NCBI RefSeq assembly: GCF_964355755.1
Contig: NC_092673.1
Coordinates: 21,023,001 to 21,087,000, forward strand
Reading direction: 5' to 3'
DNA from: Antedon mediterranea
Lineage: Eukaryota; Echinodermata; Crinoidea; Comatulida; Antedonidae
Length of the DNA stretch: 64,000 nt
Part shown: positions 47,354-58,757 of the stretch, piece by piece
Layout of the letters: each line of letters starts with the position of its first letter
Position numbering within the stretch: position 1 is the first letter of the stretch
Position numbers and translations under genes: made by a program
Notes under the pieces: model-generated
What the model saw: only the letters and a program-made list of their open reading frames with translations
Told to the model about the DNA's origin: nothing
Database searches by the model: none

Positions 47354-47577
47354 TCATTTGATATACAGTAACGCGCGATCCAGCGTAAGGAGCGATCTCT
47401 CTGATCGTTGGCCTGCGCGATACTCGTCCCAGAGGCGTAAGAGCGTTCTAGTTGCACGTCGGAAAGCTTGTCGCTGAAGCCGGTCAACATCTTCGCGATG
47501 AACTAATTCCATTGTGATGTGAACATTCTGACTCTCTTCATGCAGCAGCCCGATTAAGAGGTAGAGTTGAAGTTTTG
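47354..47577 (-). pseudogene. Possible captured or transposon-encoded terminal exon
   Basis: The minus strand reads TTATTTCAG|CAAAAC, a good acceptor, followed by a 74-codon open frame ending at a TGA (47354-47356). It includes LQLYLLIGLLHEE and, later, RQAFRRATRTLLRLWDEY and RSLLTLDRALLYIK. Base composition is clearly GC-richer than the surroundings, as expected of coding DNA. No matching upstream exon was found inside the element. The function is unknown. Confidence 0.45.
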
Positions 47578-47705
47578 CTGAAATAACAAAAATAACGATA
47601 TACTATAATTATCATGAGCAAGTTAACAACATAATACATAATATTAATAATTGATAAGTAATTTTCTTACCACGTCGTCCTTTTCGATTCAGTCTGTTGT
47701 GATAC

Positions 47706-48745
47706 GGGTGTCTCGAAAACAGAGACCTCGAAAACAGAGACCAGGGTCTCTGTTTTCGAGAAAATCTCGAAAACAGAGACCCCCACTAAAACGTCTCAAT
47801 ATTACGTAATATAGGGGGTCTCTGTTTTCGAGATTTTCTCGAAAACAGAGACCCTGGGTCTCTGGTCTCTGTTTCCCCTATATAATACGTTATATAGGGG
47901 GTCTCTGTTCAACAGAGACCCCCACTAAAGCGTCTCAATATTACATTATATAGGGGGTCTCTATTTTCGAGAAAAACTCGAAAACAGAGACCCCCTATAT
48001 AACGTATTATTTAGACTTTTTAGTGGGGGTGGAGTCCCCACTAAAACGTCTCAAGAATGACGTATCAGTAATAAACGGTAACTGATATGCCGATCAAAGA
48101 ACATGCCGCAACGATAAGAAGAAATTGATGAATTCTTGAACGCGTGTATTTTGGAATACAAGGTCGACGTCCTAGAAGTAAGATGTATAAATGCATGCTG
48201 TGCCTTTTAGAAGCTAAAAAGCGGGAGATTATTTAAAAAGCTGACACTAGTTTCGTAACATTTATTTACAAGCATAAAAGATAATAATGTACAATGCAAT
48301 AACAAAATGATATGAGGTCAGCTTTGAGGCAGACTGGAGGATGAAGACAAATATATTGTGTTGGGCGAGCCTTAAAAAAGAAATGAATTAAAAAAAAATA
48401 AAAAAATTGATAAATAAATAAACATAAATTCACGGTTTTTGCGATAAAAGTTGGGTGTTAATAATTTATGACCAAGCTTGGTGGGTATTTGCAACACTCT
48501 TAATAAACAGGGATTATATTAGGGGGTCTCGGGAAATCTCGAAAAAAGAGACCCCCAATATAATGAGACGTTTTAGTGGAGGTCTCTGTTTTCGAATTTT
48601 TCTCGAAAACAGAGACCCCCTATATAACGTAATAATTGACTTAATATTGAGACGTTTTAGTGGGGTCTCTGTTTTCGAGATTTTGTCGAAAACAGAGACC
48701 CTGTGTCTCGGGTCTCTGTTTTCGAGGTCTCTGTTTTCGAGACAC
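47706..48745. mobile_element. Nested palindromic element with TCTCGAAAACAGAGACC arrays
   Basis: Both ends hold inverted arrays of TCTCGAAAACAGAGACC and its complement, interleaved with CCCCACTAAAACGTCTCAAT and TATATAACGTATTA blocks (47706-48060 and 48520-48745). The outermost GTGTCTCGAAAACAGAGACC is repeated exactly in reverse at the other end. The 12-bp sequence CTGTTGTGATAC flanks both sides (47694-47705 and 48746-48757), which suggests a target duplication. The central 450 bp is unique and non-coding. Confidence 0.8.
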
Positions 48746-51700
48746 CTGTTGTGATACCCCTCAAGGTCGCTGTTGGTCCTCTATGTTGTTGGGACAATAT
48801 GGTTTCATTCTAATTCAATAGCACGTGACATAATGCGACACGTCAATGCATTATGCTTTTAAAAAATGTTACATTACATACATAATCGTAATAATATCTT
48901 TCAGTGCAATATAGTGTATAAAAAAGCTCAGTAAATTCTCTCACTGATTTTAACTGGCACCAAACAAATATTCCCAATTTACTCATTCATAATTATTAAC
49001 ATATTGGAGTCGTCTTCGTAAGCTACTTGTTGTGTCCTTAAAATACAGATAAACATTGTTACAAATGCAAACAGGTTTATAAATTCGAACTGCTACACGT
49101 ACCGAGTGCTGAAAGAGAGTTAAATCGGACAGTTAAGTCTCAATCCTACAATAGCATCCATTTTTGTATGCTTTATGCATAATTGACGCGCCATACACCA
49201 CGATCGATATTGTTGAAAATTGACCTTAACTGACACGCGACCGAAATGAAACGCGACCGAGATGATCGTAATTCATAAAAAGTACATGCATTGCTAGTTT
49301 TTGATGTTTTGTATTGTTCCTTGTAGTTTGTACTGTAGGTTACATAACAGAACAATTGTATTGTCTTCCCATTCAATAGACACCCTTCTCTACATAAAAC
49401 ATAATACACCACACCCCTATCATAATAATGGTATAGTCCATATAAGTCGAGGTGGCCGAAAACGGCACCTGATCCCTAATATTATAAGGCCCTAGTAGTG
49501 TCATAACGCTTGCGTTATTCAAGAAATGTACGAAAGTAAATAGCGTTGCATTGCGACACCGACTTCCCGAACAGTTCTGATGCAAAATTAAAAGTTGTTA
49601 TTTTTCAACCAATTTAAACATTATATGTTAGTATTTTGTTTCAATATTCCAATAAAGAAAGAATTACGAAAATCTGACTTGTAGTTTTCGAAATATATGG
49701 TCTAAAACATCTCCGAAAAACGAACGTTGTAAACAAATTGCGCCCTCAGTCGACAATTGTATGAACCACACCGTTTTTCGCTAAAATAATTACGTTTTAT
49801 AGTACTTTATTTTATATATCAACATTGGAAATATCAATAAAATATGTTATTAAATGTTTACAAAATATATAAAGTTGTTTATTTAACGGAATTCATACAA
49901 ATTCATTGCTCTAAATTTGTGTAGTAACATCAGTACAGACAGACCATGTGACTTCGCGGTACACGCGAGAGAAAATATTCCGCCGTGGGTGATTCGCGTC
50001 CACCAATCAAATAGCCAGGATCCAAAATCATTCAACCATGAGCTCTGCCGATCGCGGGAAATCTCAGCTTTGATTGGCTTACGATGACATCATATCACAA
50101 AATGGTGGTTTTGTAGTTGAGCCTCGCGTAATTTTCACAATTTTATTTAAAAAATGAAATAAATGGACCTGCTTTATGGTATGTGTGATTTTTCTCTAAA
50201 AGATTTAAATAATAAAGGCTTCATATAGAGAAAAAACCGTTTTTTTGGCACTTATAATAAATATTTCTCAGAGAAAAAAAGCACATGGCATGTAGAACTA
50301 TATTATCTTGGCGTAGGAAGACAAACAAATCCCAGGTCATGAGAGGCTCAACTACAAAAAACAAGGTTGAATAGGGTTAGACTTGCCCCAAGTCTGTATT
50401 ATCTTTTTTTTTTATTTATTTGTTTTTATTTCGACCGCGATTTTTGTCTGAAAATACCCAAAATCAAGTAGTATACGTATGAAACGCCATATGTGCCAAA
50501 ATATTTATCTTTTTACTAATATTAAGACCGTAAAACTCCGTCTGGAACCCAGACTAGAATAGGGTTACTATAGGTCACTGGACCGTTCAAAGGTTTTTGA
50601 GTATAATCTACCGCGTATGGTCGTACGCGCTAGACAGTACGATATTTTAACCATATTTTTTACATGTTTGGTTGAATGTAATGACGATAAAAAATAGTTG
50701 ATCTTATGGAATGATATGTAAATAAATAAATACTCAAAAGAATTATGTTTACAGTTCAATTATTTTCAGAATAATATTACATAAAAATGTGTTTACCAAT
50801 GGACAAATAATCGCGTCAGTGACATAGCGCGCATGGTAACGTACGCGAAGTTGAATCGTGGCAATAACAATGGAGTCAACTCTCGGTAACCCTACTTGTA
50901 TGCGATTGCATGTTATGTACAGTATAATGCGTTATGAAATCTTTTATTTTGTACATGAAAAATCATAAAACTAGTCATGTAATTATAATTATTCATAATT
51001 ATATGAAGTTTATATAAGAATGAAGCAATCACTTTTTTAAATTTTGAAATAAATAGGCCCACTGGTCACATCTAGCTGGTAGGCCTACTACTAGACTAGG
51101 CTAGTATTAGTTAGTATGCATCTAGGCTAGTTCATCGTGGCGCACCTATTAAATTATCCATCGCTGTTAGTCGCCGATTACCTCGCTTTGGGCATGCGCA
51201 ATAGCGTGTCGGATTCCCTAAGGCTGAGCAGTTGAGTTCCAGTGCCGGAATCCTAACCACGGCGATAATTTAATTGTACGTTTTATATTTTAAAATCAAA
51301 ATTAGTTAATAATTAAAGTAAAAATACTGATTAAAATGATTAAGTTTATGTTTTTGTGTCACAAGTGATATTTTGTGTGGATTGGTGCATTTAGAATGAA
51401 AAGTTTAATATATAATATTCACAAATATAAATATATGTGAAATTTACCACTAGCATTTTAGTAACATGTACTTGATATTTTTATATCATAAAACCCTACC
51501 AGACGATACCTGCCGTAGATTAGTATGACCGAACATTAGTAAATGTATATAGTAGGTAGGCCTAGGGCAGTATTAATATGGTATTATAATATGCTGCTTG
51601 GCCTTTAAATGCCAAGTGGTCGAATGCCTAAATGTACATGAGAAAATCTGACCTGCGGCTTGCAGACTACTTGATTGAATTGCACACAGGTGTGGACAAC

Positions 51701-52049
51701 AACAACTTTCTACTCCCCTTTAATTTTAAAGAAAATCACAATTTAATGGTCTGATCTACATTCACACACAGTAAACAAACAATACAGTTGTATTTTGTTG
51801 GAATCATGAAATAACAATGGAGATTGCAGGATGTGGAATAGAACATTAACAATGAACAATATAATAGGCTAATGTTCATTGTTTCAATAAAAACAAAGTA
51901 ATGTACTTAGAAGAAAAAGCTGGTACTGTGTATTGAATGAAACAGTTGTCCTTTCTGGTAACATGTGTCAGGCCTTGTCTTTTGAAAGTTATAGGTGTGC
52001 TACAAATTACACTCCTCAATGATTGAAATATTGATTGAAATATTTATTT

Positions 52050-52342
52050 ATACTGGGTAACCTCTTCAGTCAATGACTGGTCTCCCAGAGGGCCCAGTTG
52101 GTGATCAGTGGCTGTGATGTACTAATACACCGGGGTAACCCCCTACTCGTCTCGAAAGATGTACCAGGTTCTTTAAAGTGCACACGAGCTAGATGTGTAC
52201 ACTGGACCTACGGTTTATAGTCCTTATCCGAGAAAACTCGTTCTACCACCAGAACCATGGAGTGAGTGAGCCTCGAACCCCTGCCGATGTTATGGCTAGG
52301 TAATTACGGTTCCACTGTCTTAACCGCTCGGCCACTCACTCA
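52050..52342 (-). mobile_element. tRNA-derived SINE family 1, full copy
   Basis: Reverse complement of the element at 45045-45360. It keeps the B box GGGTTCGAGGC, A box TGGCCGAGCGG and terminal GTGAGTGAGT. Similarity is high along the entire length, so it is a fairly recent insertion. Confidence 0.85.
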
Positions 52343-52641
52343 CAATACATTCAGGGATGCTGTTTGTATTTTAGTCGTAGAAGTTTACCAAATTTAATTG
52401 TGTTGTATATCGCACTCCTCAAGGGCAGTTTAGGAGTGTGTTAGGTGAGTGATGGCAGTTGCTCATCTTAAAAGACAAGGCTTGATGTGTATACATCAAA
52501 GTATTCAAGGATTTGAGATTTTTGAATGGAAGACCCAGGACCCAAATGTTGTATAAAATGCTGAACCTTAATCTCATGTCCTATCTTTTGCATTGTAATT
52601 AGCACCTGAGTAATAATGCCAGCTTTGTATGTACTTGTGTA

Positions 52642-52712
52642 AAGCTCTGTCTACACTATCAAAATAGTTTGTCAAAAAAAGTGTCATTACATTTTTTTCT
52701 CGCATAAAGTAT
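52642..52712. mobile_element. MITE family A, truncated copy
   Basis: The left end AAAGCTCTGTCTACACTATC is intact. The right half stops at CGCATAAAGTATAAAAT, short of the terminal repeat. Confidence 0.6.
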
Positions 52713-52770
52713 AAAATATATACCTGAGATTGTTGTATCTAATAATGTATTCATTTTTTTCCACAGAAAA

Positions 52771-55700
52771 ATGGTGTCCTTACTAGAAGACAACTCATTA
52801 GGTGATACTTCTCTGAATCCTTATTTACAAATATTGAACAATGGTGATGGGATTGGTCAGAGTAGGATGCATGATGACTTGGGAAACATTACAATTGAAC
52901 ATGTTGATACCAGCAAAGCATCCTCAGAAGACTTCATACTTGATAAAAACTTTTTTTTTCAAGCTGAAGATAAATTTGATATAGGTGAGTGGAAGTAATT
53001 CTAGGAGCATAGTAAGCTGTAGTACAGTAGAGAAAGAAAATAGTACTGCAACTTTTCCTACGAATTAGCTTCGTGGATAGAATGTAGGCTACGTTGTTGG
53101 CTTCGTAGGTTACATTGTTTGGCTTCATAACCTCAATAAACAACTGTCAAATGACTGTAGTTTATAACCTTAATAAACAACGATGTTCTTAGTGAATTAA
53201 CAAGGTGTGAAAATTAATGTGTTAATTTTGACTGGCGTTTAGGACCAAGTTGTAAATTACAAAAAAAAAATATATAGCATTTTTTAATTTTAATCGGTTC
53301 CTTCGTGCATGTTTACTGTATGCTTCATCTATAACTGCTCAACCCTGCACCTAAATCCTTTTAGAACAGTTAGTCAAACATTCAGGCTTTTAATCAATGA
53401 AAATATTATCCCCATTCAGCGAATACTCCCATACTAATTAACATTAACACTTGATTGTTTTATGATCCGTTTTATAGGTATTGAAGCGGGTGATGTGAAC
53501 AGTTTACTTGAGCAGTTTGAGGAGTCTGAGGCAGCAAGCAGTACACCACCAATGTCTGTCACATCACCAACTAACAATAATCTCTGGTATGTAGCTAACA
53601 ATATCCACATGCTAGGAAAGGTACTTTGAATCAATCTAAAGCTTTGTCTACACTATCAAACTAGAGGGACAAAATGATGAGCCCAAATATGGTTGTAATA
53701 TGGCACATTTTTTTGTCACATAAAGTTGACATGATATCATATCACTACCATATTTGGAGATAGCTCTGTCTACACTATCAAACTAGTTTGACAAAAAAAG
53801 TGTGATGTGCCCAAATATAATATTATTAATACATCATCGTGTCCATATATGGGCACATCACATTTTTTTGTCGCTTAACGTTTGATAGTGTTGACGGATC
53901 TTTAGAAATCCCAGTTTGATACTTATTGCAATCAAGTTAAATATATAATTTGCTTATACTTTCAGTAAGAAGTCAGCTGAAACAGAAAGAAAAACTGGCA
54001 AGCAACAATTGACAAGTATGTATAAATATTTTTAATGGGTACCAAATGTGTTGACCATTAGGGGTGGGATTATACTTGGATTACATTAACAACGGATAAT
54101 ACCATAATTTAGCCTAAATGGATTCTACTAGAACATGGGATTATACTCAGTCATATGTAGTGATATTTTGGATGAACCACCCAATTGTTTTGGAGCTGGA
54201 TTTTGTACATGATTGTAATTACAATGGTCTTGATATCTATTGATCATCTTTTTTTTGACTGGAGGGAGTACCAATAATGATAGAATAATGATGATGTCAA
54301 AATAATTTATTGGTTTTAAAAGCCATTGAAGAAGTTTATTTTACCCTCTATTCATTTAATTGTGAAATCATGAGTAAAATACATCTTTTGAGCGTGTAAG
54401 ACTTATTCTGTTTTCACTAATGAAATTCACAAGCTATGCTTTCATTTAGGCTCCTCCACTTTATTTAAGCTATTATTAAAGTGAAATTAAATATTGTATT
54501 ATTAAATCTTACAGGTTTTTCAATAGAAGAAATTACCAAGAAGATTGCTCCTGTCAAAAGAAAATCAACCATCCTTTTAGAGAATGTAACTCTACCACTA
54601 AAGCGTAACCGCAAACCTAATTTACTTGGCTTGGCTAGCAATAGTTTACCATCTAGTCTACCATCTAGCCATCCTAATAGTCTACCGAATAGTGCCCCAA
54701 ACAGCCTCCCAGCTAGTCAGCCTAGCAGTTGTAACAGTAGCAGAAGTTGCAGTCCTATTCTATGGAATGCTACACTGCTTGATCATGATTATTGTTTTTC
54801 ACCTATAAAAACTAAAATGAATAATAATCTTTCACCTGTAAGTGGTAACAAAGAGAATGGTGATGTCCATGATATGCCATCTGTTGGTAAAAAAGATGAG
54901 ATTAAAAAGGAACTTTACATGGGTAAATATAAGATTAAGAAAAGAAATCACCGTCACCGACATCATCACCACCACCACCACAACGAGAAATGTCGTCATA
55001 GTCACCAGAATGTGCCAGATGTTAGAATGATCTCGAACCCAAATTCACCAGCAACTGCAAATGTTCAACAGAAGCTAGATCAAATGTATCAGAAAGCCAG
55101 AGAAGAGTTTCAGAGGAAGTTTGGCAAGTTGGAAGTTCCATCAATCCCAGAAAAGAAAACTCTAAAAATTCAAAGTTTAAATGAACTACCAACTTCTTTG
55201 CGAACAAGTAAAGATAGTGTTGAAAATGCTGTACCTAATGAAGATAATGTTAAAAAAGATGAACAAGAAGATTTAAACGTTGCTGATAGAAAGATGGAAA
55301 TCGACCAGAATGATGCAAACAGAATCAATGCTCTTATTGATGAATTGAAAAAGACAAGAAATATAGTACCATTAGATGCCCATCCAACAGAAGTAGACCT
55401 AATGAATGCAGCAAAAACCACAGAAACAGACTCTGAGACAAGTGATAAAACGGATATGAAAGAGAACAATTTAATAAAACAAGAAACGGAGATTAATAAT
55501 TTTACAGCGATAAAAGATGTAGATCATGTTCCAGAGACCAAAGTAAATGAAGAACTAGCTGAAACAAATGTTACCACCACTACTAATGATCAGGCACCCA
55601 CAGAAACAAAGCAGTTTAAACAGTTATCTGAAGATGAAATACTGCCAAGCCCTGCACCAGAAACAGAGAGAACAAATGAACGCGCTCACATTCCACAGAG

Positions 55701-58700
55701 CAATCAAGCACAAACTAATATAACAGAAAGTGTAGCTGATTGTCAAACCGAGAGTAAACCAGTAGAGATAATATTAAAAGTTGATACAATTGATATGGAC
55801 TTTAGTGATACAGAAGCTGTTGCTGTATTCAAAGGGAATGAGTTTGAAATGGAAACTAGCGAATTCAGAAATGAGCAAAAACCGAATGAAATAAACAACC
55901 AATTAAACCTTGCAGTATGTGATGGAGAAAGTGGCGAGATTAGTAGTAGTGATGAAAATGATGGGCATAAAGACAAACAGAAAGTGAGGTCACATTCTCC
56001 ATACAGAAGGTCACAAAGCCGATCCCAAAGTTTTACCAAGTGCAGAAGTCGTTCACGTTCATATGAAAGAAGCCGATCACAAAGAAGTAGAAGAAATCGT
56101 AGTCGCACGCATAGAAGCCGATCATTTCATAGTCGATCAAGAAATAGTAAGTCGTTGCAAGGCCGCATTAGTAGGAGTCGCTCAAGAAGTATTTCACGTA
56201 GTCATTCTCGTTCAAGTTCAACCAGGAGATTAGAAGGTCGCAGAAGTCGACTGCGATACAGACGTAGTTCACATTCTTCGTGCTCGGTATCATCTGGAGC
56301 CAGTTCACATTGTTCTCGGCGTAGAAGGTCAAGATCGTGTTCAACATGTCCGTCAAGGTCATGCTCTCGTTCCAGATCCAGGTCATTTTCTCGATCTCAC
56401 TCCCGTAAAAGAAGTTGGAGAAGTAGAAGTCGTTTAAGATCCCATTCAAGGTCACGGTCAAGAAGTTCACGCAGACATAGGTCATCAGAGAGAAGAAGGT
56501 AAAGAAATATCTATGTATTTAGAATTAAATGCTTGTTAACTGATAACACTAATAAAATAAAATAAGTGTATGTAAAACAAAGGTTCTACTGTATTTAGAA
56601 TTAAATGCTTGGTAATTGATAACAACACACTGTGTGTTTCATATTCAAGTATTCTTTAAAGTGTTTTTTCATTTCCTTCCAAAGGCGGTATTTACGAGAT
56701 CGTTCAGTGAGCCGGGAGCGAAGGCTTGAAAGACAAAAAAGACAAGAAAAAGAGTGGGTAAGTTAGAGATGAGATCCGCTCTGTGATATATGCAACATTG
56801 AAGTTTAATTGCATTCATACCAAATTCAAAATTTAAAAATGTCATTCTATGATAGTATTATAATGTATAAACTAATTCATTATAAATTTTGTTGTAGGAG
56901 GATCGTCGTGTGCTATATATTGGTAACATTAAAGAGGGAACAACAAAAAGTGAAATCAACAGTCGCTTTAGTAAATTTGGCAACATCACACGCATAACTC
57001 TGCATTTCAGAGACGAAGGGTAAGTAAATTTGTCATCTAGTAGTAAAGAAAGTTGACGCCTGGATTCCCTAAGGGTCAGGGCAGCCACTATATGGCGCTC
57101 TCTCATCTGCCCATGACACAGTGGCTGAATGTGAACTAGTAAACCGGGGTAACTTGTCTCGAAAGATGTACAAGGTTCTTTAAAGTGCACACAAGCAATG
57201 TGCACACTGGACCTTAATTGAGAAGACTTGTTCTACCACCAGAACCATGGAGTGAGTGAGCCTCCAACCCTTGCCGATGTTATGGATGGATTATGGTTCT
57301 ACTGTCTTACCTGCTCAGCCACTCACTCTAATAGAGCAGCTTTAAGTAATTAAAACATTAAGAAATAAAATTACTAAAATCAGTGTTTATTGTCATTTCA
57401 GTGACAATTATTGCTTTGTGACATTTGCCTACACGTGTGATGCGTATGCAGCAGTTGAGTGTAAGTACCTTGCACTTGTTTTATGTGGCTGCATCTGGAT
57501 TGAGACGCAAATGTCTATAAGTCCATTCAGACTTAGTTATTTACCTGGATATTGAAGTATTCATTCAACATTTATTTAGAAACAGTTCAAGAACTGTTTC
57601 AGGGATCGGTAAAAGAACTACCTATCCCCTAAACAAACACAAAAAAGCAACTGCATGACAAATCATTAGCTAATGGTATATCTATAAATTATAATCCTAA
57701 AAAAATTAATAAACTACGGCACATTATGATTGTATTTGGAAGTATAAGATTTTTAAACATGTTGTTTCTGTAGACATTATTCCATAACATAGGACCATAT
57801 ACTGAACAAAAAATCTTATTTTAGCCTTGTAAATCATACGCCCCAAACTTAGCAATAATTGATACATGCAACTAACTTACTTGGGTAAAGAACCAAGCAA
57901 GTGTTAACATTTAATTTTCATCATTCATTAAAAACATTAACAATTATTTTTTCAATTTACAGTTGGTAATGAGGACCCAACTTACCCGAAGTATGAAATC
58001 TGTTTCGGTGGTAGACGTAGTTTTTGTAGAACATCTTATGCAGACTTGGGTAAGTTATATATGGTGCAATATCACAAACCGCTTTTATTGACTTGGAGCG
58101 TGGGTGTGCTACGTCTAGAACAATTACAATGACTTGAGTCATTGTGGAAGTACCATACTGCTATGATTAATTTTAACACAATAAAAACAAAACTTGCTGT
58201 TAAAATTAAATCTCAACCATACAGTGACCGCATGAAATTTATGAAACTGCCATCATTAGCATTTCTGCTTACAGATTTTTAGAATGATACAAAAGTATGA
58301 TAATGTTATTCCGTGTGTCTTTTTTGAATTAGCACCATCCACTGTAACTAGAGGCCACAATTTTAAAATTAAAAAAGTTCATTGTAAATTGAAACCCAGA
58401 CAGAAATTCTTTTCAATATCTGCAATAAATAATTGGAATAGTTTGCCATATCATATAGTAAATGCATCCTCAATCAATAATTTTAAAATGCATCTTGAAA
58501 CACACTGGAAAACCCACAGCCTAAAGTTTGAGCCATATAACCAAGATTCAAAGAAAGACTCACAAACCTTAACAGTCAAGGTATTATCAAGGTATTATAA
58601 CATTTATTTCTCTATTTTAGATAACATGCATAAAGAAGAAGATGAGTTGAAATATGGTTATGATGGACAAGCTCCATCAAATATTAAAACCTCATCCGTC

Positions 58701-58757
58701 AAAGAAACAGACTTTGATTTGCTACTAAAACAGGCCTTGAAAAAAGTTAAAAGTTGA
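52771..58757 (+). CDS. PPARGC1: PGC-1 family transcriptional coactivator
   Basis: Nine coding exons: 52771-52984, 53478-53586, 53966-54015, 54515-56498, 56685-56757, 56898-57019, 57402-57460, 57963-58049, 58621-58757. They give 944 residues with consistent phase. Order: acidic N-terminus; DHDYC at residues 214-218, the HCF-1-binding motif; a run of seven His; an acidic middle; an Arg/Ser domain at about 615-786; a charged RERRLERQKRQEKEW linker; an RRM from about 811 with RNP2 VLYIGNI and RNP1-like NYCFVTFA; then FCRTSYADLD and a C-terminal FDLLLKQALKK. This order and the YADLD/FDxLLKxA tail are typical of PGC-1alpha, PGC-1beta and PRC, which coactivate nuclear receptors and NRF-1 and drive mitochondrial biogenesis. 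It is probably a pre-duplication homolog. No LXXLL motif was seen, so an upstream coding exon may be missing; the acceptor at 52766 shows at least a 5' UTR exon upstream. Confidence 0.85.
53637..53903. mobile_element. Two MITE family A copies side by side
   Basis: A truncated copy (53637-53760, left end AAAGCTTTGTCTACACTATC) abuts a full copy (53761-53903, GCTCTGTCTACACTATCAAA to TTTGATAGTGTTGACGGATC). They lie in intron 2 of the PGC-1-like gene. Confidence 0.75.
57058..57330 (-). mobile_element. tRNA-derived SINE family 1 in a PGC-1 intron
   Basis: Minus-strand copy between the two RRM-encoding exons. It keeps the GTGCACTTTAAAGAACC body and the diverged head (AGTGAGTGGCTGAGCAGGT; B-box region GGGTTGGAGGC). 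It is more diverged than the copy at 52050-52342. Confidence 0.75.
58160..58540 (+). pseudogene. LINE reverse-transcriptase C-terminal remnant
   Basis: The frame from 58284 carries TVTRGHNFKIKKV and then INNWNSLPYHIVNASSINNF, the usual region after reverse transcriptase in CR1/L2/Jockey-type elements. The upstream LPSLAFLLTDF segment (58249-58281) is in another state of decay with a stop. It lies in the last intron of the PGC-1-like gene, about 80 bp before its last exon. Confidence 0.7.

Larger units (their letters stand above)
46649..49274. mobile_element. Second foldback transposon with GGTCGCG termini
   Basis: The inverted ends share ATCATCTCGGTCGCGTTTCA and the following ATTTCGGTCGCG (left about 46657-46690, right 49234-49267). 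An 8-bp direct repeat, ATAAAAAG, flanks the whole at 46641-46648 and 49275-49282. Length is 2626 bp, of which 1040 bp is a nested insertion at 47706-48745. It contains a minus-strand open segment with a splice acceptor (47354-47577). The duplication length and the short-repeat ends match the element at 42131-44158, so both probably use the same class of transposase. Confidence 0.8.
49275..52766. other. Gene-poor region upstream of the PGC-1-like gene
   Basis: AT-rich with a SINE at 52050-52342 and a partial family A MITE at 52642-52712. CpG-containing patches at about 49910-50130 and 51130-51270 could be promoters or non-coding first exons; the latter contains GGGCATGCGCAA, an NRF-1 half-site-like sequence. 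No coding exon was found. Confidence 0.4.

Noticed and set aside
46649-49274. Intact transposase gene inside the foldback element
   Set aside because: No frame longer than about 100 codons and no DDE or other catalytic signature was seen; only one short relic exon is arguable.
56168-56485. Minus-strand open frame over the RS-domain exon
   Set aside because: Antisense shadow of Arg/Ser codons; no independent evidence.
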